Under the pieces are notes generated by a model that saw nothing but the letters and a program-made list of their open reading frames with translations, was not told where the DNA came from and ran no database searches. Of a stretch of 64,000 nt of DNA, positions 26,796 to 35,376 are shown in pieces (the first letter of the stretch is position 1; each line of letters opens with the position of its first letter). Source of the stretch: Thomasclavelia saccharogumia DSM 17460 (GTDB lineage Bacteria > Bacillota_I > Bacilli_A > Erysipelotrichales > Coprobacillaceae); contig NZ_JMLH01000003.1 of assembly GCF_000686665.1 (NCBI RefSeq), positions 1 to 64,000 of the forward strand, given 5' to 3'. Both the position numbers and the translations under genes were made by a program.

Positions 26796-26827
26796 TTACA
26801 GGGTTGATGAATTTCTTCAACCCTGTA
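26796..26827 (-). terminator. hairpin at end of the 105-aa gene
   Basis: Stem ACAGGGTTGA / TCAACCCTGT overlapping the stop codon. There is no long T run after it, so termination may be partial and allow read-through to dpaA. Confidence 0.55.
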
Positions 26828-27134
26828 GATCAATTCCCATCTCTTCACTAATTAGTCCAAGAATAACTTCAATCCGCTCTTGAAGTAAATCAACAGCCTG
26901 ATCAAGAATTATTTTTTCATCTACATTACGATCATAATTTTGAATTTCAAAAACACATTTAACGACAAAAAGCTGTTCTTTTTTCTCACCCACCTTGATT
27001 TGATAATTAAGGCTTAGATTTCCTCTTTGACTATGGCTATAGCCTATTTCAATATGAGCCTTAATATCTTTAGATACTCGAGTCTTTTTGTCATTAACAA
27101 CATTTCCATGAATACTTCTTAATTCAATTTTCAT
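26817..27134 (-). CDS. conserved hypothetical protein, possible SecB-like fold
   Basis: Small 105-aa protein I do not recognise firmly. It alternates charged and hydrophobic residues in a beta-rich pattern (LSLNYQIKVGEKKEQLFVVKCVFEI), followed by a C-terminal amphipathic helix (IILDQAVDLLQERIEVILGLISEEMG). This beta-sheet plus long helix layout is reminiscent of SecB-like chaperone domains, but I cannot confirm it. A good ribosome-binding site (GAGGAATT) precedes the ATG. It lies upstream of dpaA on the same strand with a weak hairpin between. Confidence 0.6.
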   Translation of the reverse strand: MKIELRSIHGNVVNDKKTRVSKDIKAHIEIGYSHSQRGNLSLNYQIKVGEKKEQLFVVKCVFEIQNYDRNVDEKIILDQAVDLLQERIEVILGLISEEMGIDLQG

Positions 27135-27238
27135 TTAAAATTCCTCCTCATTATTCTTTACTTCAAAAAAAAGGATTTTTCTTTTATTATTTACATTTTT
27201 TTTCGATTTTATTAAAATAACCTCGATGGAGGTCAAAA

Positions 27239-27787
27239 ATGTACTATCTAATGCTTATTTACACATTTTTACTATCATTAAAAACTTCCTGGACATATAA
27301 TAATTTTACTTACTTGTCATATCAAAAGGATCTAAGAATTCATTATCTACTTTGGATCATGATCATTTCTTGTTTTTTACTATACAAAATAAATAAATTA
27401 TTTAAAAAAATTACTTATTTATCCCCTTTAAACAAAACATTGATAATATTTAGTTTTTTATCAGTAATAATTGGTTCCTTTTTGCCTTATCATCCTGATA
27501 ATGAAAATATTATTTCAATGTTACATATTATTCTGTCATCTTTTGGGGCTTTATTACTATTAGTAATACTTCAATTATTAATTAATCGAATCATGTTAAT
27601 AGATTTTGAATTTTATCAAAAAACAAATATTTTATTTCATCGCTCATTGTTGATATTAAGTATGTTTATTATTATGTTTGGCACAATTAATAGCATTATA
27701 GAATTATTTCTTATTTTTACTGTATTGATATTATTAAACATGATTGAAAAACATTTTTATAAACTGAAAAGAAATTTACGAAAATAA
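27239..27787 (+). CDS. hypothetical polytopic membrane protein
   Basis: Membrane protein of 182 aa with about five or six hydrophobic segments (for example IMIISCFLLYKI, LIIFSFLSVIIGSFLPY, ILSSFGALLLLVILQLLI and LLILSMFIIMFGTINS). It has a basic C terminus (KHFYKLKRNLRK). The motif GSFLPYHPDNENIISMLHIILSSFGA is somewhat like DUF998-type proteins, though I would not assign the family. GGAGG 8 bases before the ATG is an excellent ribosome-binding site. It stands alone, divergent from the 105-aa gene. Confidence 0.65.
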   Translation: MYYLMLIYTFLLSLKTSWTYNNFTYLSYQKDLRIHYLLWIMIISCFLLYKINKLFKKITYLSPLNKTLIIFSFLSVIIGSFLPYHPDNENIISMLHIILSSFGALLLLVILQLLINRIMLIDFEFYQKTNILFHRSLLILSMFIIMFGTINSIIELFLIFTVLILLNMIEKHFYKLKRNLRK

Positions 27788-27806
27788 TAAAAGTTGCTGT
27801 ACTTGA

Positions 27807-28244
27807 CCAAGCTTAAAAAACTTAGCTTTATCAATAAAACACGTCGGCAGTACAGTTGTTGAAGGATTAGCGGCAAAGCCAATTATCGATTTTGATATTG
27901 TGATTGCTTCAACATCTGATTTAAATAAAGTAATCGAAAAATTAAATCAGATTGGCTATATACATGAAGGCAACTTAGAAATTCCAGACAGAGAAGCTTT
28001 TAAATATACGGGAAAAGAACATTTACAAACGCATCATTTATATGTATGTCCTAAAAATTCAAAGGAGCTGCAAAGACATATCACTTTTAGTGATTATTTA
28101 AAAAGCCACCCTGAGGCTATCAAACTTTATAGTCAGGTAAAAAAAGAGGGCGCAAGATTATTTCCTGATAATATTGAAAAATATTTAGAATATAAATCAG
28201 ATTGTATATCTGAGTTATATAAAAAATGTGGTCTTATAAAATAA
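27807..28244 (+). pseudogene. GrpB family protein, N-terminally truncated
   Basis: The frame continues upstream of any good start codon and reads IKHVGSTVVEGLAAKPIIDFD, the unmistakable core of the GrpB/UPF0157 nucleotidyltransferase-like family (normally about 170-190 aa). The family's first about 35-45 residues are missing: a TGA at 27804 closes the frame, and the upstream bases in other frames carry only scraps. The C-terminal part (LYSQVKKEGARLFPDNIEKYLEYKSDCI) is intact. No ribosome-binding site or start codon fits, although a GTG at 27900 would open a fragment. It is most likely dead. Confidence 0.75.
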
Positions 28245-28282
28245 AGACAGTGATTTTTAATTGAAAAAGGAGACTAATAAAA

Positions 28283-28882
28283 ATGGATTTAAAAAAATTT
28301 AAATGGACACGAAAACCAGAAAGTTACAAAATATATGATGATCGAATTGAAATTATTACAAAACCATATACTGATCTATGGCAAAGAACATATTATCATT
28401 TTCAAAATGACAATGCGCCCGTTTTACAAATAGAAACAGAAGAGAAATATTTTAGTTTTATTGTAAAAACAGATTTTAAAGAAAGTCATCATCGGTTTGA
28501 TCAATGTGGCATTGTCATGTATTTAGATAGTGAAAACTGGTTAAAGGGTTCTATAGAATATGAAAATGATGAATATCAGCATTTAGGCAGTGTTGTAACA
28601 AATCACGGTTACTCAGATTGGGCTACTACAGCAATCGATGCTTCGATCAAATCGATGTGGTATCGTTTAAGCAGAAGAGAAGATGATTATTGTATCGAAT
28701 GCTCTTATGACGGAGTTACTTTCACCCAAATGAGAATTTGTCACATGTTCAAAGGCGCTAATAAAATTGCTTTTGGTATTTATGCCTGTTCTCCTGAAAA
28801 TTCTTCATTTAAAGCCGTATTTTCACAAATGCAAATTACAGAATGTCAGTGGTCTGCCCATACAGGGCAACAGCCTGATTAA
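28283..28882 (+). CDS. DUF1349 domain protein (concanavalin A-like)
   Basis: Soluble protein of 199 aa belonging to DUF1349, a concanavalin-like beta sandwich found in YeeX/enolase-regulation-annotated and carbohydrate-related proteins. Family features are CGIVMYLDSENWLKGSIEYE near 78-97, the VVTNHGYSDWATT strand, and FGIYACSPENSSF near 172. The ribosome-binding site is GGAG with 9-base spacing. It follows the GrpB remnant and ends near a bidirectional terminator. I cannot give the ligand. Confidence 0.85.
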   Translation: MDLKKFKWTRKPESYKIYDDRIEIITKPYTDLWQRTYYHFQNDNAPVLQIETEEKYFSFIVKTDFKESHHRFDQCGIVMYLDSENWLKGSIEYENDEYQHLGSVVTNHGYSDWATTAIDASIKSMWYRLSRREDDYCIECSYDGVTFTQMRICHMFKGANKIAFGIYACSPENSSFKAVFSQMQITECQWSAHTGQQPD

Positions 28883-28927
28883 AGCAGTTATTGTAGATTT
28901 TCGAAAAAATATTTCCTATTTTCAATT

Positions 28928-28960
28928 AAAAAAAGATTTCAAGATCTGAAATCTTTTTTA
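28928..28960. terminator. bidirectional terminator
   Basis: Stem AAAAAGATTTCA / TGAAATCTTTTT, between the DUF1349 gene and the convergent GNAT gene. Confidence 0.8.
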
Positions 28961-28961
28961 A

Positions 28962-29471
28962 TCAAGATATTTTTATCTCAAAACCTAATTCATACAGAGT
29001 CAAATTATCATCAATAACTTCTTCATAAATTCCAGCAGCTCTTTTCAAGCCAGCCTTTTGATAAAGATTTATCGCCGCCTTATTATTATCCACAACAAAT
29101 AATCTTAAATACTCACCATTCATTTCCTTTGCAAGAGCCATTGCTTTATTAATAGTAAGAAGACCCATTCCCCTTCTTAAATAATCGACATTTACACCTA
29201 AACGTTCAATATATAATGCTTTAGCATTTTTATCTGACCAATTTACACTTTTAGAACTGCTACTTAAATCACATAAAACAAATGCCGAAATAATCTTATC
29301 ATCGTCCCATAATAAATAAAGCTGATTATTTTCAATATCATTTTTAAAATATTTACAAGGATAGATCTCATCCCAAATATGAATACCATTATCATTCATT
29401 TTAGCGATAATTTTTTTATACATTTCAATAATTTGTGATAAATCTGACATCACAGCTAACCTTAAATTCAT
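28962..29471 (-). CDS. GNAT family N-acetyltransferase
   Basis: Acetyl-CoA-dependent acyltransferase of 169 aa. The central beta-bulge and pyrophosphate loop are visible in YIERLGVNVDYLRRGMGLLTINKA (R-RGMG matches the Q/RxxGxG/A motif A near residue 100). The final LRLFVVDNNKAAINLYQKAGLKRAAG is the usual motif B end. The ATG directly follows the stop of the DUF5714 gene, so the two are co-translated. Acceptor substrate unknown. Confidence 0.88.
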   Translation of the reverse strand: MNLRLAVMSDLSQIIEMYKKIIAKMNDNGIHIWDEIYPCKYFKNDIENNQLYLLWDDDKIISAFVLCDLSSSSKSVNWSDKNAKALYIERLGVNVDYLRRGMGLLTINKAMALAKEMNGEYLRLFVVDNNKAAINLYQKAGLKRAAGIYEEVIDDNLTLYELGFEIKIS

Positions 29472-30185
29472 CTAATCCACCGCCAAACTAATCTTCTGAT
29501 TCATTTTAAAAAATGGACACTTTTTTTGAATACACTGATTATTCATCGTAGAACGCTTACAAACGATCTGGCTGCTTTCCATTTCAATATTCAAATGCTC
29601 CTTAACAAATTTGATTGCTGCTAAAATTGCAAGATATGAATCTCGTTTACAACATCGCGGCCCGCCATGCTTCGCGATTTGGTTTAATGAAGCCGCTGTC
29701 ATTTGATTTGAAAGTCGCCATTCAATGTTAGAAAGTGGGGTTGATTTAGTAACAATAGCAATAAACATCCCACTGCTTATTCCGGCTCCACAAGCACCCC
29801 AAAAACCGCAAATTCCCCCAGGAATCTTTTTACCCCGATTTTGCATTTCTATTAAAGCACTTTTTAGATCTAGATCGTCACCTGCGTTTTTATAAGCCGT
29901 CAACAAAGCTGAGCCTACCATTATATGATGTTCTGGACCATGCATATGACAAAAACTCAAATCCATTAATTTTTCCATTATCATAATTGGATCAAGTGAA
30001 GTTTCATTTAAACAAACTTGAATGATATTATCGATTCCCTGCATATGACACTTTTCGCATACATAATGTCCATTAATACAGCGTGTTTTACTATACTCCT
30101 GACGGTGGCAAAGAATACACTCCATCAACGTATCAGTCTCAAGATATTCTAACGGCGCTTTACAAATCAAACATTCTTCTTTCAT
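29472..30185 (-). CDS. DUF5714 family cysteine-rich protein
   Basis: Protein of 237 aa. The N terminus has paired cysteines (CLICKAP, CILCHR, CINGHYVCEKC, about residues 5-45) that look like zinc-ribbon ligands. The rest matches the DUF5714 pattern: MHGPEHHIMVGSALLTAYKNAG, then GICGFWGACGAGISSGMF near 125 and GGPRCCKRDSYLAI near 175, finishing with CIQKKCPFF. The many cysteines suggest metal or Fe-S binding. The family is common in anaerobes next to acetyltransferase or methyltransferase genes, and its function is unknown to me. It forms an operon with the GNAT gene. Confidence 0.8.
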   Translation of the reverse strand: MKEECLICKAPLEYLETDTLMECILCHRQEYSKTRCINGHYVCEKCHMQGIDNIIQVCLNETSLDPIMIMEKLMDLSFCHMHGPEHHIMVGSALLTAYKNAGDDLDLKSALIEMQNRGKKIPGGICGFWGACGAGISSGMFIAIVTKSTPLSNIEWRLSNQMTAASLNQIAKHGGPRCCKRDSYLAILAAIKFVKEHLNIEMESSQIVCKRSTMNNQCIQKKCPFFKMNQKISLAVD

Positions 30186-30275
30186 CCTTGCTCTCCTTTA
30201 CAAATCATAATATTTCTTTTAATTAATTTTAACATGAATGAATTTATTCTCAAAGCAGATTTAATTTTTAGGACT

Positions 30276-30302
30276 AAAAAAGAAGAGCTGCCTCTTCTTT
30301 TT
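30276..30302 (-). terminator. terminator of the panD-panC-transporter operon
   Basis: Stem AAAGAAGAG / CTCTTCTTT followed by T residues on the minus strand, just after the transporter stop. Confidence 0.75.
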
Positions 30303-31269
30303 AATTAGTTTTATATTTTAATTCTAATCTTTCATCTTTGTTTAAAGATGACTGTCTGATACTTGCAAAAATTGAACCAGAAATATTATGCCATACACTA
30401 AAGATAGCTCCTGGTAAAGTAGCAAGCGGATTAGCTGCAAAATTTACGGTTGCTAATGAAACCGCTAGACCACTGTTTTGCATTCCTACTTCAATTGCAA
30501 TTGCTGTAGCTTTAGAATATTCAACATGCAAAACTTTGGCTGCTACTAAACCAAGCATCATCCCTAATAAATTATGAAGGATAACTACACATAGTACTAA
30601 AATACCACAGGCTATGATTTTTTCGGTATTAATTGCAACAATTCCGGAGATGATCATTACAATCGATACAACCGAAACAAGCGGTAATATATCAGAAATT
30701 TTTTGAATCTGTTTTCCAAATAAACTGCGAATCAAAATTCCTAGTAAAACAGGAATCAAAATAACTTTTACTACCGATAAAACCATTGACCAAAAAGTAA
30801 CTTTTACCCATGTACCGGCTAAAACATAAACCAATAATGGCGTCATCAGTGGGGCAATTAAAGTTGATATGATCGTCATTCCTACTGAAAGTGCGACATC
30901 ACCACCAGCAATATAAGTTATCACATTACTAGCCGTTCCGCCAGGACAGCAGCCTACCAGGATAACACCTATTGCCAAGTCTTCAGGTAATTGAAAGATA
31001 ACTGCTAATAACCATGCGGCTAAGGGCATGATCGTATACTGAGCTACACAGCCGATAATAACTTCTTTAGGGTGTGAAAAAACAATTTGAAAATCTCCCA
31101 TTTTTATTGCCAGTCCCATTCCAAACATTGCAACTCCTAAAAAAACAGAAGTATAATCGGTTGTCCAGGCAAAACCCTGAGGTATTAAAAAGGCTAATCC
31201 GGAAAAAATAATGATTATAATGCCAATATATTTAGTTAATAATGAACTGATTTTTATGATTTTTTTCAT
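30301..31269 (-). CDS. panS: bile acid:sodium symporter family transporter, probable pantoate/ketopantoate carrier
   Basis: Integral membrane protein (322 aa) of the BASS family with about nine or ten helices. Signature stretches are GVILVGCCPGGTASNVITYIAGGDVALSVGM near 95-125 and AIAIEVGMQNSGLAVSLA near 250, which hold the sodium-binding crossover in this fold. Salmonella PanS, a member of this family, imports ketopantoate/pantoate. Here the gene follows panC by 3 bases, so I infer a pantoate-type substrate rather than bile acid. No panB or panE is in the window, consistent with uptake feeding PanC. Confidence 0.8.
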   Translation of the reverse strand: MKKIIKISSLLTKYIGIIIIIFSGLAFLIPQGFAWTTDYTSVFLGVAMFGMGLAIKMGDFQIVFSHPKEVIIGCVAQYTIMPLAAWLLAVIFQLPEDLAIGVILVGCCPGGTASNVITYIAGGDVALSVGMTIISTLIAPLMTPLLVYVLAGTWVKVTFWSMVLSVVKVILIPVLLGILIRSLFGKQIQKISDILPLVSVVSIVMIISGIVAINTEKIIACGILVLCVVILHNLLGMMLGLVAAKVLHVEYSKATAIAIEVGMQNSGLAVSLATVNFAANPLATLPGAIFSVWHNISGSIFASIRQSSLNKDERLELKYKTN

Positions 31270-31272
31270 TGA

Positions 31273-32112
31273 TTACACCTCATATGAAAAATTATCGATC
31301 AATCGTGTTTTACCAATGTAAACAGCCATTGCAATAAGAACATTTCGATCAACTTTTTTTACTGGCTGCATCGTTAGGGCATCCACTACTGAGATATAAT
31401 CAATTTTAGCAAGCGGTTGACTTTCAATAACCTTTTGCATAGCTTTTATTACATCACTGGCCAAACATCCTTGAAAAATGACATTTTGTCCTTCTTTAAC
31501 AGCTTTTGATAAACAAAGTGCCACTTTTCTTTCTTCACAATTAAGATACGTGTTTCGTGATGATTTAGCAAGACCATCGCTTTCACGAACGATTGGACAG
31601 CCAATGATTTCAATATCAAAATTTAGATCCTGTACCATTTTTCGAATGATTGCTAATTGCTGAGCATCTTTTTGACCAAAATATGCTCTATCAGGGGTAA
31701 TAATATTAAATAATTTTGCTACTACCGTACAAACACCTTTAAAATGAACTGGTCTTGATTTACCACAAAGGGTCGTTGAAAGTAAATCGATATTTACATA
31801 TGCCTGGGGGTCACAATACATATTTTCTGGATCAGGATTAAAAATCAAATCTGCTTTCAGACTTTCACATAACTCACTATCACGTTTAAAATCTCGGGGA
31901 TAAGCTTCTAAATCTTCGTTAGGTCCAAATTGCGTTGGATTAACAAAATCTGAAACCACAACAATATCATTTTCTTCCCGACATTTTTTAATCAAACTTG
32001 CATGACCTTCATGTAAAAAACCCATCGTTGGTACAAGACCGATCGTTTTTCCTTCTTTTTTCCATGCTTTAATAAGTTTTCTTGTTTGTTCTACTGTTTT
32101 TGTTATCTGCAT
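31273..32112 (-). CDS. panC: pantothenate synthetase
   Basis: ATP-dependent ligase (279 aa) joining pantoate and beta-alanine to pantothenate. The nucleotidyltransferase HIGH-like motif is in LVPTMGFLHEGHASLIKKC. FVNPTQFGPNEDLEAYPRD, then RAYFGQKDAQQLAIIRKMV and GLAKSSRNTYL near 180 contribute the ATP and pantoate sites. Normal length. It lies downstream of panD, which supplies beta-alanine, and immediately upstream of the BASS transporter, giving a three-gene pantothenate operon. Confidence 0.95.
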   Translation of the reverse strand: MQITKTVEQTRKLIKAWKKEGKTIGLVPTMGFLHEGHASLIKKCREENDIVVVSDFVNPTQFGPNEDLEAYPRDFKRDSELCESLKADLIFNPDPENMYCDPQAYVNIDLLSTTLCGKSRPVHFKGVCTVVAKLFNIITPDRAYFGQKDAQQLAIIRKMVQDLNFDIEIIGCPIVRESDGLAKSSRNTYLNCEERKVALCLSKAVKEGQNVIFQGCLASDVIKAMQKVIESQPLAKIDYISVVDALTMQPVKKVDRNVLIAMAVYIGKTRLIDNFSYEV

Positions 32113-32171
32113 TTTATTCTCTTCTTTCTTATGGATTTAGAGATAGTACCCTTAACTGACATCACTGCTGA

Positions 32172-32564
32172 TTATTTCATATCTTTTAATAAGCCGTGTT
32201 TTTCATAATTAGTTACTCGGCTAATTTTATTCTCCTCATCCACAAAGACAACTGCAGGTTTATGTGATTTTGCTTCTATTGGATCATAATTTCCATAGGC
32301 CATAATAATAACCTTATCGCCAGTATTTACGCATCTTGCAGCAGCACCATTTAAACAGATCATCCCACTGTCCTTTTTACCACTAATAGCATATGTTTCA
32401 AATCTATTTCCATTATCAACATCTACAATTTGTACTTTTTCATATTCTAAAATTCCCGCCGCTTCAAGCAATTCTTCATCAATCGTGATACTTCCGACAT
32501 AATCTAATTTAGCTTGAATAACGGTAGCACGATGAATTTTTCCTTTTAACATCTCTATTGTCAT
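32172..32564 (-). CDS. panD: aspartate 1-decarboxylase proenzyme
   Basis: Pyruvoyl enzyme (130 aa) making beta-alanine from aspartate. It self-cleaves between Gly24 and Ser25 (YVGS-type site DYVGSITID) to create the pyruvoyl group. Counting from ATG 32564 puts that Gly-Ser pair at exactly 24/25 as in E. coli, so this start is right and the open frame upstream is not translated. Other conserved residues: KIHRATV, YAISG near 56, LNGAAAR near 72. AAAGGA lies 8 bases ahead. It is first in the panD-panC-transporter operon, preceded by a leader with a terminator-like hairpin. Confidence 0.93.
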   Translation of the reverse strand: MTIEMLKGKIHRATVIQAKLDYVGSITIDEELLEAAGILEYEKVQIVDVDNGNRFETYAISGKKDSGMICLNGAAARCVNTGDKVIIMAYGNYDPIEAKSHKPAVVFVDEENKISRVTNYEKHGLLKDMK

Positions 32565-32596
32565 TTCATACATCCTTTCTTGATTTAAAATACAAT

Positions 32597-32631
32597 AAAA
32601 AAGCATTTATAGGGCTATGACCCTAAAATGC
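32597..32631 (-). promoter_or_regulatory. terminator-like hairpin in the panD leader (possible attenuator)
   Basis: On the minus strand GCATTTTAGGG and CCCTATAAATGC form a stem with a short loop, followed by T6. It ends about 33 bases before the panD start, inside the predicted leader. It could be an attenuator or simply the end of an upstream transcript; no gene lies upstream on this strand within 190 bases. Confidence 0.55.
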
Positions 32632-32759
32632 ATGATAAATTATTTGTATTTTTTGAGTCCCATTTAAAAAATATAAGCTCTTTATTTACTATATTTATAT
32701 GAAATTCCAGTGAATCAGATCGAGTATAGTTTTGTTGCCAAATACTATCTCCATTGCTC

Positions 32760-32788
32760 ATTTAAGCATGTTGATAATTGTTTGTCAA
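32760..32788 (-). promoter_or_regulatory. candidate panD promoter
   Basis: TTGACA (32788-32783), 17-base spacer, TTAAAT (32765-32760). The -10 is imperfect. It implies a leader of roughly 190 nt. Confidence 0.45.
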
Positions 32789-32791
32789 TAT

Positions 32792-32816
32792 AAAAAGATG
32801 CCCTGTTGGCATCTTG
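32792..32816 (-). terminator. terminator of the DJ-1/PfpI gene
   Basis: Stem AAGATGCC / GGCATCTT with T5 on the minus strand. Confidence 0.8.
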
Positions 32817-32824
32817 AACTATTT

Positions 32825-33379
32825 TTAAATATTTTCTTCTAAATATTTATACTGCATTCCCTCTTTGATTGCTGAACTATCTATTCCAAGGGCTTCTAAA
32901 AGAGTATATGCAAAAGCCAAAGCAGCCCCAGGACCTTTACCAGTAACGATATTACCATCTTTTAAAACTAAAGCTTCCTGATAATTTGCACTATTTAACT
33001 GGGTTTCAAAACCAGGATAACAAGTAACTGTCTTTTCTTTGATAACTCCTGCTTTTTCTAAAACGATTGGTCCCGCACAAATAGCACCAATGATTTTATT
33101 ATCAACATTAAATTTTTTTACTAGCTCAATTACTCTTGGATCATCTCTTAAATTAGTTGCTCCGGGCATTCCCCCAGGAATAACAACAGCATCATATGTT
33201 TCAATTGTTTCATCATATATACGATCCATCAATATTTTTATTTGGTGAGCGCTAATGGCTTCTAATTTATCCATTCCTACCATTGTACATTCAACATTGG
33301 CACGACGCATTACATCTACTACTGATAATGCTTCAAGTTCTTCAAATCCATCATGAAATAAAACTGCTATTTTTTTCAT
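32825..33379 (-). CDS. DJ-1/PfpI family protein (ThiJ-like)
   Basis: Protein of 184 aa with the DJ-1/PfpI glutamine-amidotransferase-like fold. The nucleophile-elbow cysteine is in IIGAICAGPIVLEKAG near residue 103, with GGMPGATNLRDD near 70 and the early acidic residue in GFEELEALSVVDVMRRA at 12-28. This Glu/Cys arrangement is that of YajL/DJ-1-type proteins, linked to glyoxal or oxidative-damage protection. It is monocistronic, with GGAGG upstream and its own terminator. Confidence 0.88.
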   Translation of the reverse strand: MKKIAVLFHDGFEELEALSVVDVMRRANVECTMVGMDKLEAISAHQIKILMDRIYDETIETYDAVVIPGGMPGATNLRDDPRVIELVKKFNVDNKIIGAICAGPIVLEKAGVIKEKTVTCYPGFETQLNSANYQEALVLKDGNIVTGKGPGAALAFAYTLLEALGIDSSAIKEGMQYKYLEENI

Positions 33380-33578
33380 CTTAAAACCTCCTTGACTGTT
33401 ATTTTATCACTAAACTAATCAAAATGCATTATTTTAAATTGAAAAGCAGCTAATATCGTACTATAATTACATTGTTGTTAAAATAAAAATTTAGTAATAA
33501 CTTGATATTAACTATCTAATTATTTAATGACTAAAATATTATTACACCGTATCTAAAGGAACGGTAGTGGAGGAAAAA
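33380..33578. promoter_or_regulatory. divergent promoter region, DJ-1 gene / ECF S component
   Basis: About 200 bases of AT-rich DNA. Near 33520-33570 the sequence ends in a GTGGAGG ribosome-binding site for the S component. I see no convincing riboswitch fold. Confidence 0.3.
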
Positions 33579-34187
33579 ATGAAAAATAAAAAAACTAAAG
33601 ATCTTGTTTTGTATGCAATGTTTATTGCAATTGAAATGCTGCTTGTATTTATACCATTTTTAGGATATATTCCAATTGGTCCATTGCGTGCAACAACACT
33701 ACATATTCCAGTAATTATTGCCGGAATTATTTTAGGTAAAAAAGGTGGTTCGATCATCGGATTAGTTTTCGGTTTGAGCAGTTTGTTTTATAACACAATT
33801 AATCCTACTGTGACTTCATTTGTTTTTTCACCATTTATTAGCGGAAATATTTTAAGTGCTGTTATCGCTATTTTACCTAGAGTAATGATTGGTTTTGTTG
33901 CTGGTTTTATTTTTGAACAAGTAATCAAGCATAAATGGAATAAATATGCTGGAATGATCGTTGCTAGTTTAGCTGGTTCATTAACTAATACTATTTTAGT
34001 ACTAAGCGGTATTTATTTGATTTTTGGTCAAAGTTATGCTCAAGCAATTGGTCAAGATTTTAATTTGTTATTAGCATACTTAATTGGAATCGTTACTAGC
34101 AGCGGTTTATTAGAAGCTGTTGTCGGAACTATTATTGCTGTTCTTGTTTGCCAGCCTTTATTAATGTTTACAAAGAAAGGAAATTAA
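33579..34187 (+). CDS. ECF transporter S component, probable pantothenate-specific
   Basis: Substrate-capture membrane protein of an energy-coupling factor importer (about 202 aa, six helices). The N-terminal LVLYAMFIAIEMLLVFIPFLGYIPIGPLRATTLHIPVII is the S-component signature, followed by GIILGKKGGSIIGLVFGLSSLF. It is 1 base upstream of coaBC, and coaX follows. Because the neighbours handle phosphopantothenate, pantothenate is the inferred cargo (PanT-like). The ATPase and T subunits are not in the window and would be shared. The start is the ATG at 33579, after GGAGG. Confidence 0.82.
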   Translation: MKNKKTKDLVLYAMFIAIEMLLVFIPFLGYIPIGPLRATTLHIPVIIAGIILGKKGGSIIGLVFGLSSLFYNTINPTVTSFVFSPFISGNILSAVIAILPRVMIGFVAGFIFEQVIKHKWNKYAGMIVASLAGSLTNTILVLSGIYLIFGQSYAQAIGQDFNLLLAYLIGIVTSSGLLEAVVGTIIAVLVCQPLLMFTKKGN

Positions 34188-34188
34188 G

Positions 34189-35376
34189 ATGAAAACAATC
34201 GTTGTAGGAATTAGTGGCAGTATTGCTGCCTATAAAGCTTGTGAACTTGTCAGAGCTTTAAAAAAGAAAGAATATGATGTAGAAGTAATTATGACTAATA
34301 ATGCAACAAAATTTATTAGTCCCCTTACTTTAGGAGCTTTGATCAACAAACCAGTATTAATTGATGATTTTGATGATAATGGCTATGAAATCAAACATAT
34401 TAGTTATGCCAAAAAAGCTGATTGTTTTGTTATTGTTCCTGCGACTGCTAATATCATCGGTAAAATTGCCAACGGTATCTGTGATGATGTATTAACATCT
34501 TCTTTTATTGCTGCTACTTGTCCTAAATTGATTGCTCCAGCGATGAATGTTAATATGTATGATAATCTTGCTACTCAGCGCAATATTGAAAGATGTAAAA
34601 CCTATGGGATTAAATTTGTAGAACCAGGATATGGACTTTTAGCCTGTGGTGATACTGGTCGTGGAAAACTTGCTGATTTAAACCAAATCGTTGCAATGAT
34701 TGAATATTGCTTAAGTGATAAACCATTAAAAAATAAACGAGTCTTAGTGACCGCTGGTCCCACTCAGGAAGCCCTTGATCCAGTAAGATATATTACTAAT
34801 CATTCAAGTGGAAAAATGGGTTATGCTCTAGCAAAAAGAGCCTTTGAATTAGGCGCAAAAGTTACGTTGATCACTGGGCCTACAGGTCTTGATTTTCCTT
34901 ATGGTATAAAAACTATTGAGATCCAAACAGCCAAAGAAATGTTCATGGCAGTTAAAGAACATTATCAAAAACAGGATTTTATTATTAAAGCGGCTGCTGT
35001 TGGTGATTATCGGGTCAAAGAGATTGCTAAAGATAAAATTAAGAAAAAAGAAGAAACTTTAACTTTGGAATTGATCAAAAACGATGACATTTTAGCTTTT
35101 TTAGGAGAACATAAAACTAATCAAATTATTTGTGGCTTTGCAATGGAAACACAAAATTTAATCGAAAACGCTAGAAAAAAACTTATTCATAAAAATTGTG
35201 ATCTTTTAGTTGCCAATAATTTAAAAGAACCAGGGGCAGGATTTAAAAATGATACAAATAAAGTAACCTTTTTAACTGCTGAAAATACTCAGGAAATTGA
35301 ATTAATGTCAAAAAATAATTTGAGTGATTTGATTTTAAAAAAATTAATAGAAATTCAGGAGGAAAAAGCATGTTAA
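34189..35376 (+). CDS. coaBC: bifunctional phosphopantothenoylcysteine decarboxylase / phosphopantothenate-cysteine ligase
   Basis: Two-domain CoA enzyme (395 aa). The N-terminal flavoprotein (CoaC) has IVVGISGSIAAYKACELVRAL and the substrate-binding PAMNVNMYDN near 122, with the usual active-site His in KHISYAKKADCFVIVPATAN. The C-terminal ligase (CoaB) begins about 180: RVLVTAGPTQEALDPVRYITNHSSGKMGYALA and later ICGFAMETQNLIENARKKL. Normal length. Downstream coaX overlaps its end, and the ECF S component is immediately upstream. Confidence 0.95.
   Translation: MKTIVVGISGSIAAYKACELVRALKKKEYDVEVIMTNNATKFISPLTLGALINKPVLIDDFDDNGYEIKHISYAKKADCFVIVPATANIIGKIANGICDDVLTSSFIAATCPKLIAPAMNVNMYDNLATQRNIERCKTYGIKFVEPGYGLLACGDTGRGKLADLNQIVAMIEYCLSDKPLKNKRVLVTAGPTQEALDPVRYITNHSSGKMGYALAKRAFELGAKVTLITGPTGLDFPYGIKTIEIQTAKEMFMAVKEHYQKQDFIIKAAAVGDYRVKEIAKDKIKKKEETLTLELIKNDDILAFLGEHKTNQIICGFAMETQNLIENARKKLIHKNCDLLVANNLKEPGAGFKNDTNKVTFLTAENTQEIELMSKNNLSDLILKKLIEIQEEKAC

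Noticed and set aside
30301-31269. Bile acid transporter in a gut organism
   Set aside because: The family name is historical; adjacency to panC/panD with a 3-base gap favours a pantoate-type substrate.
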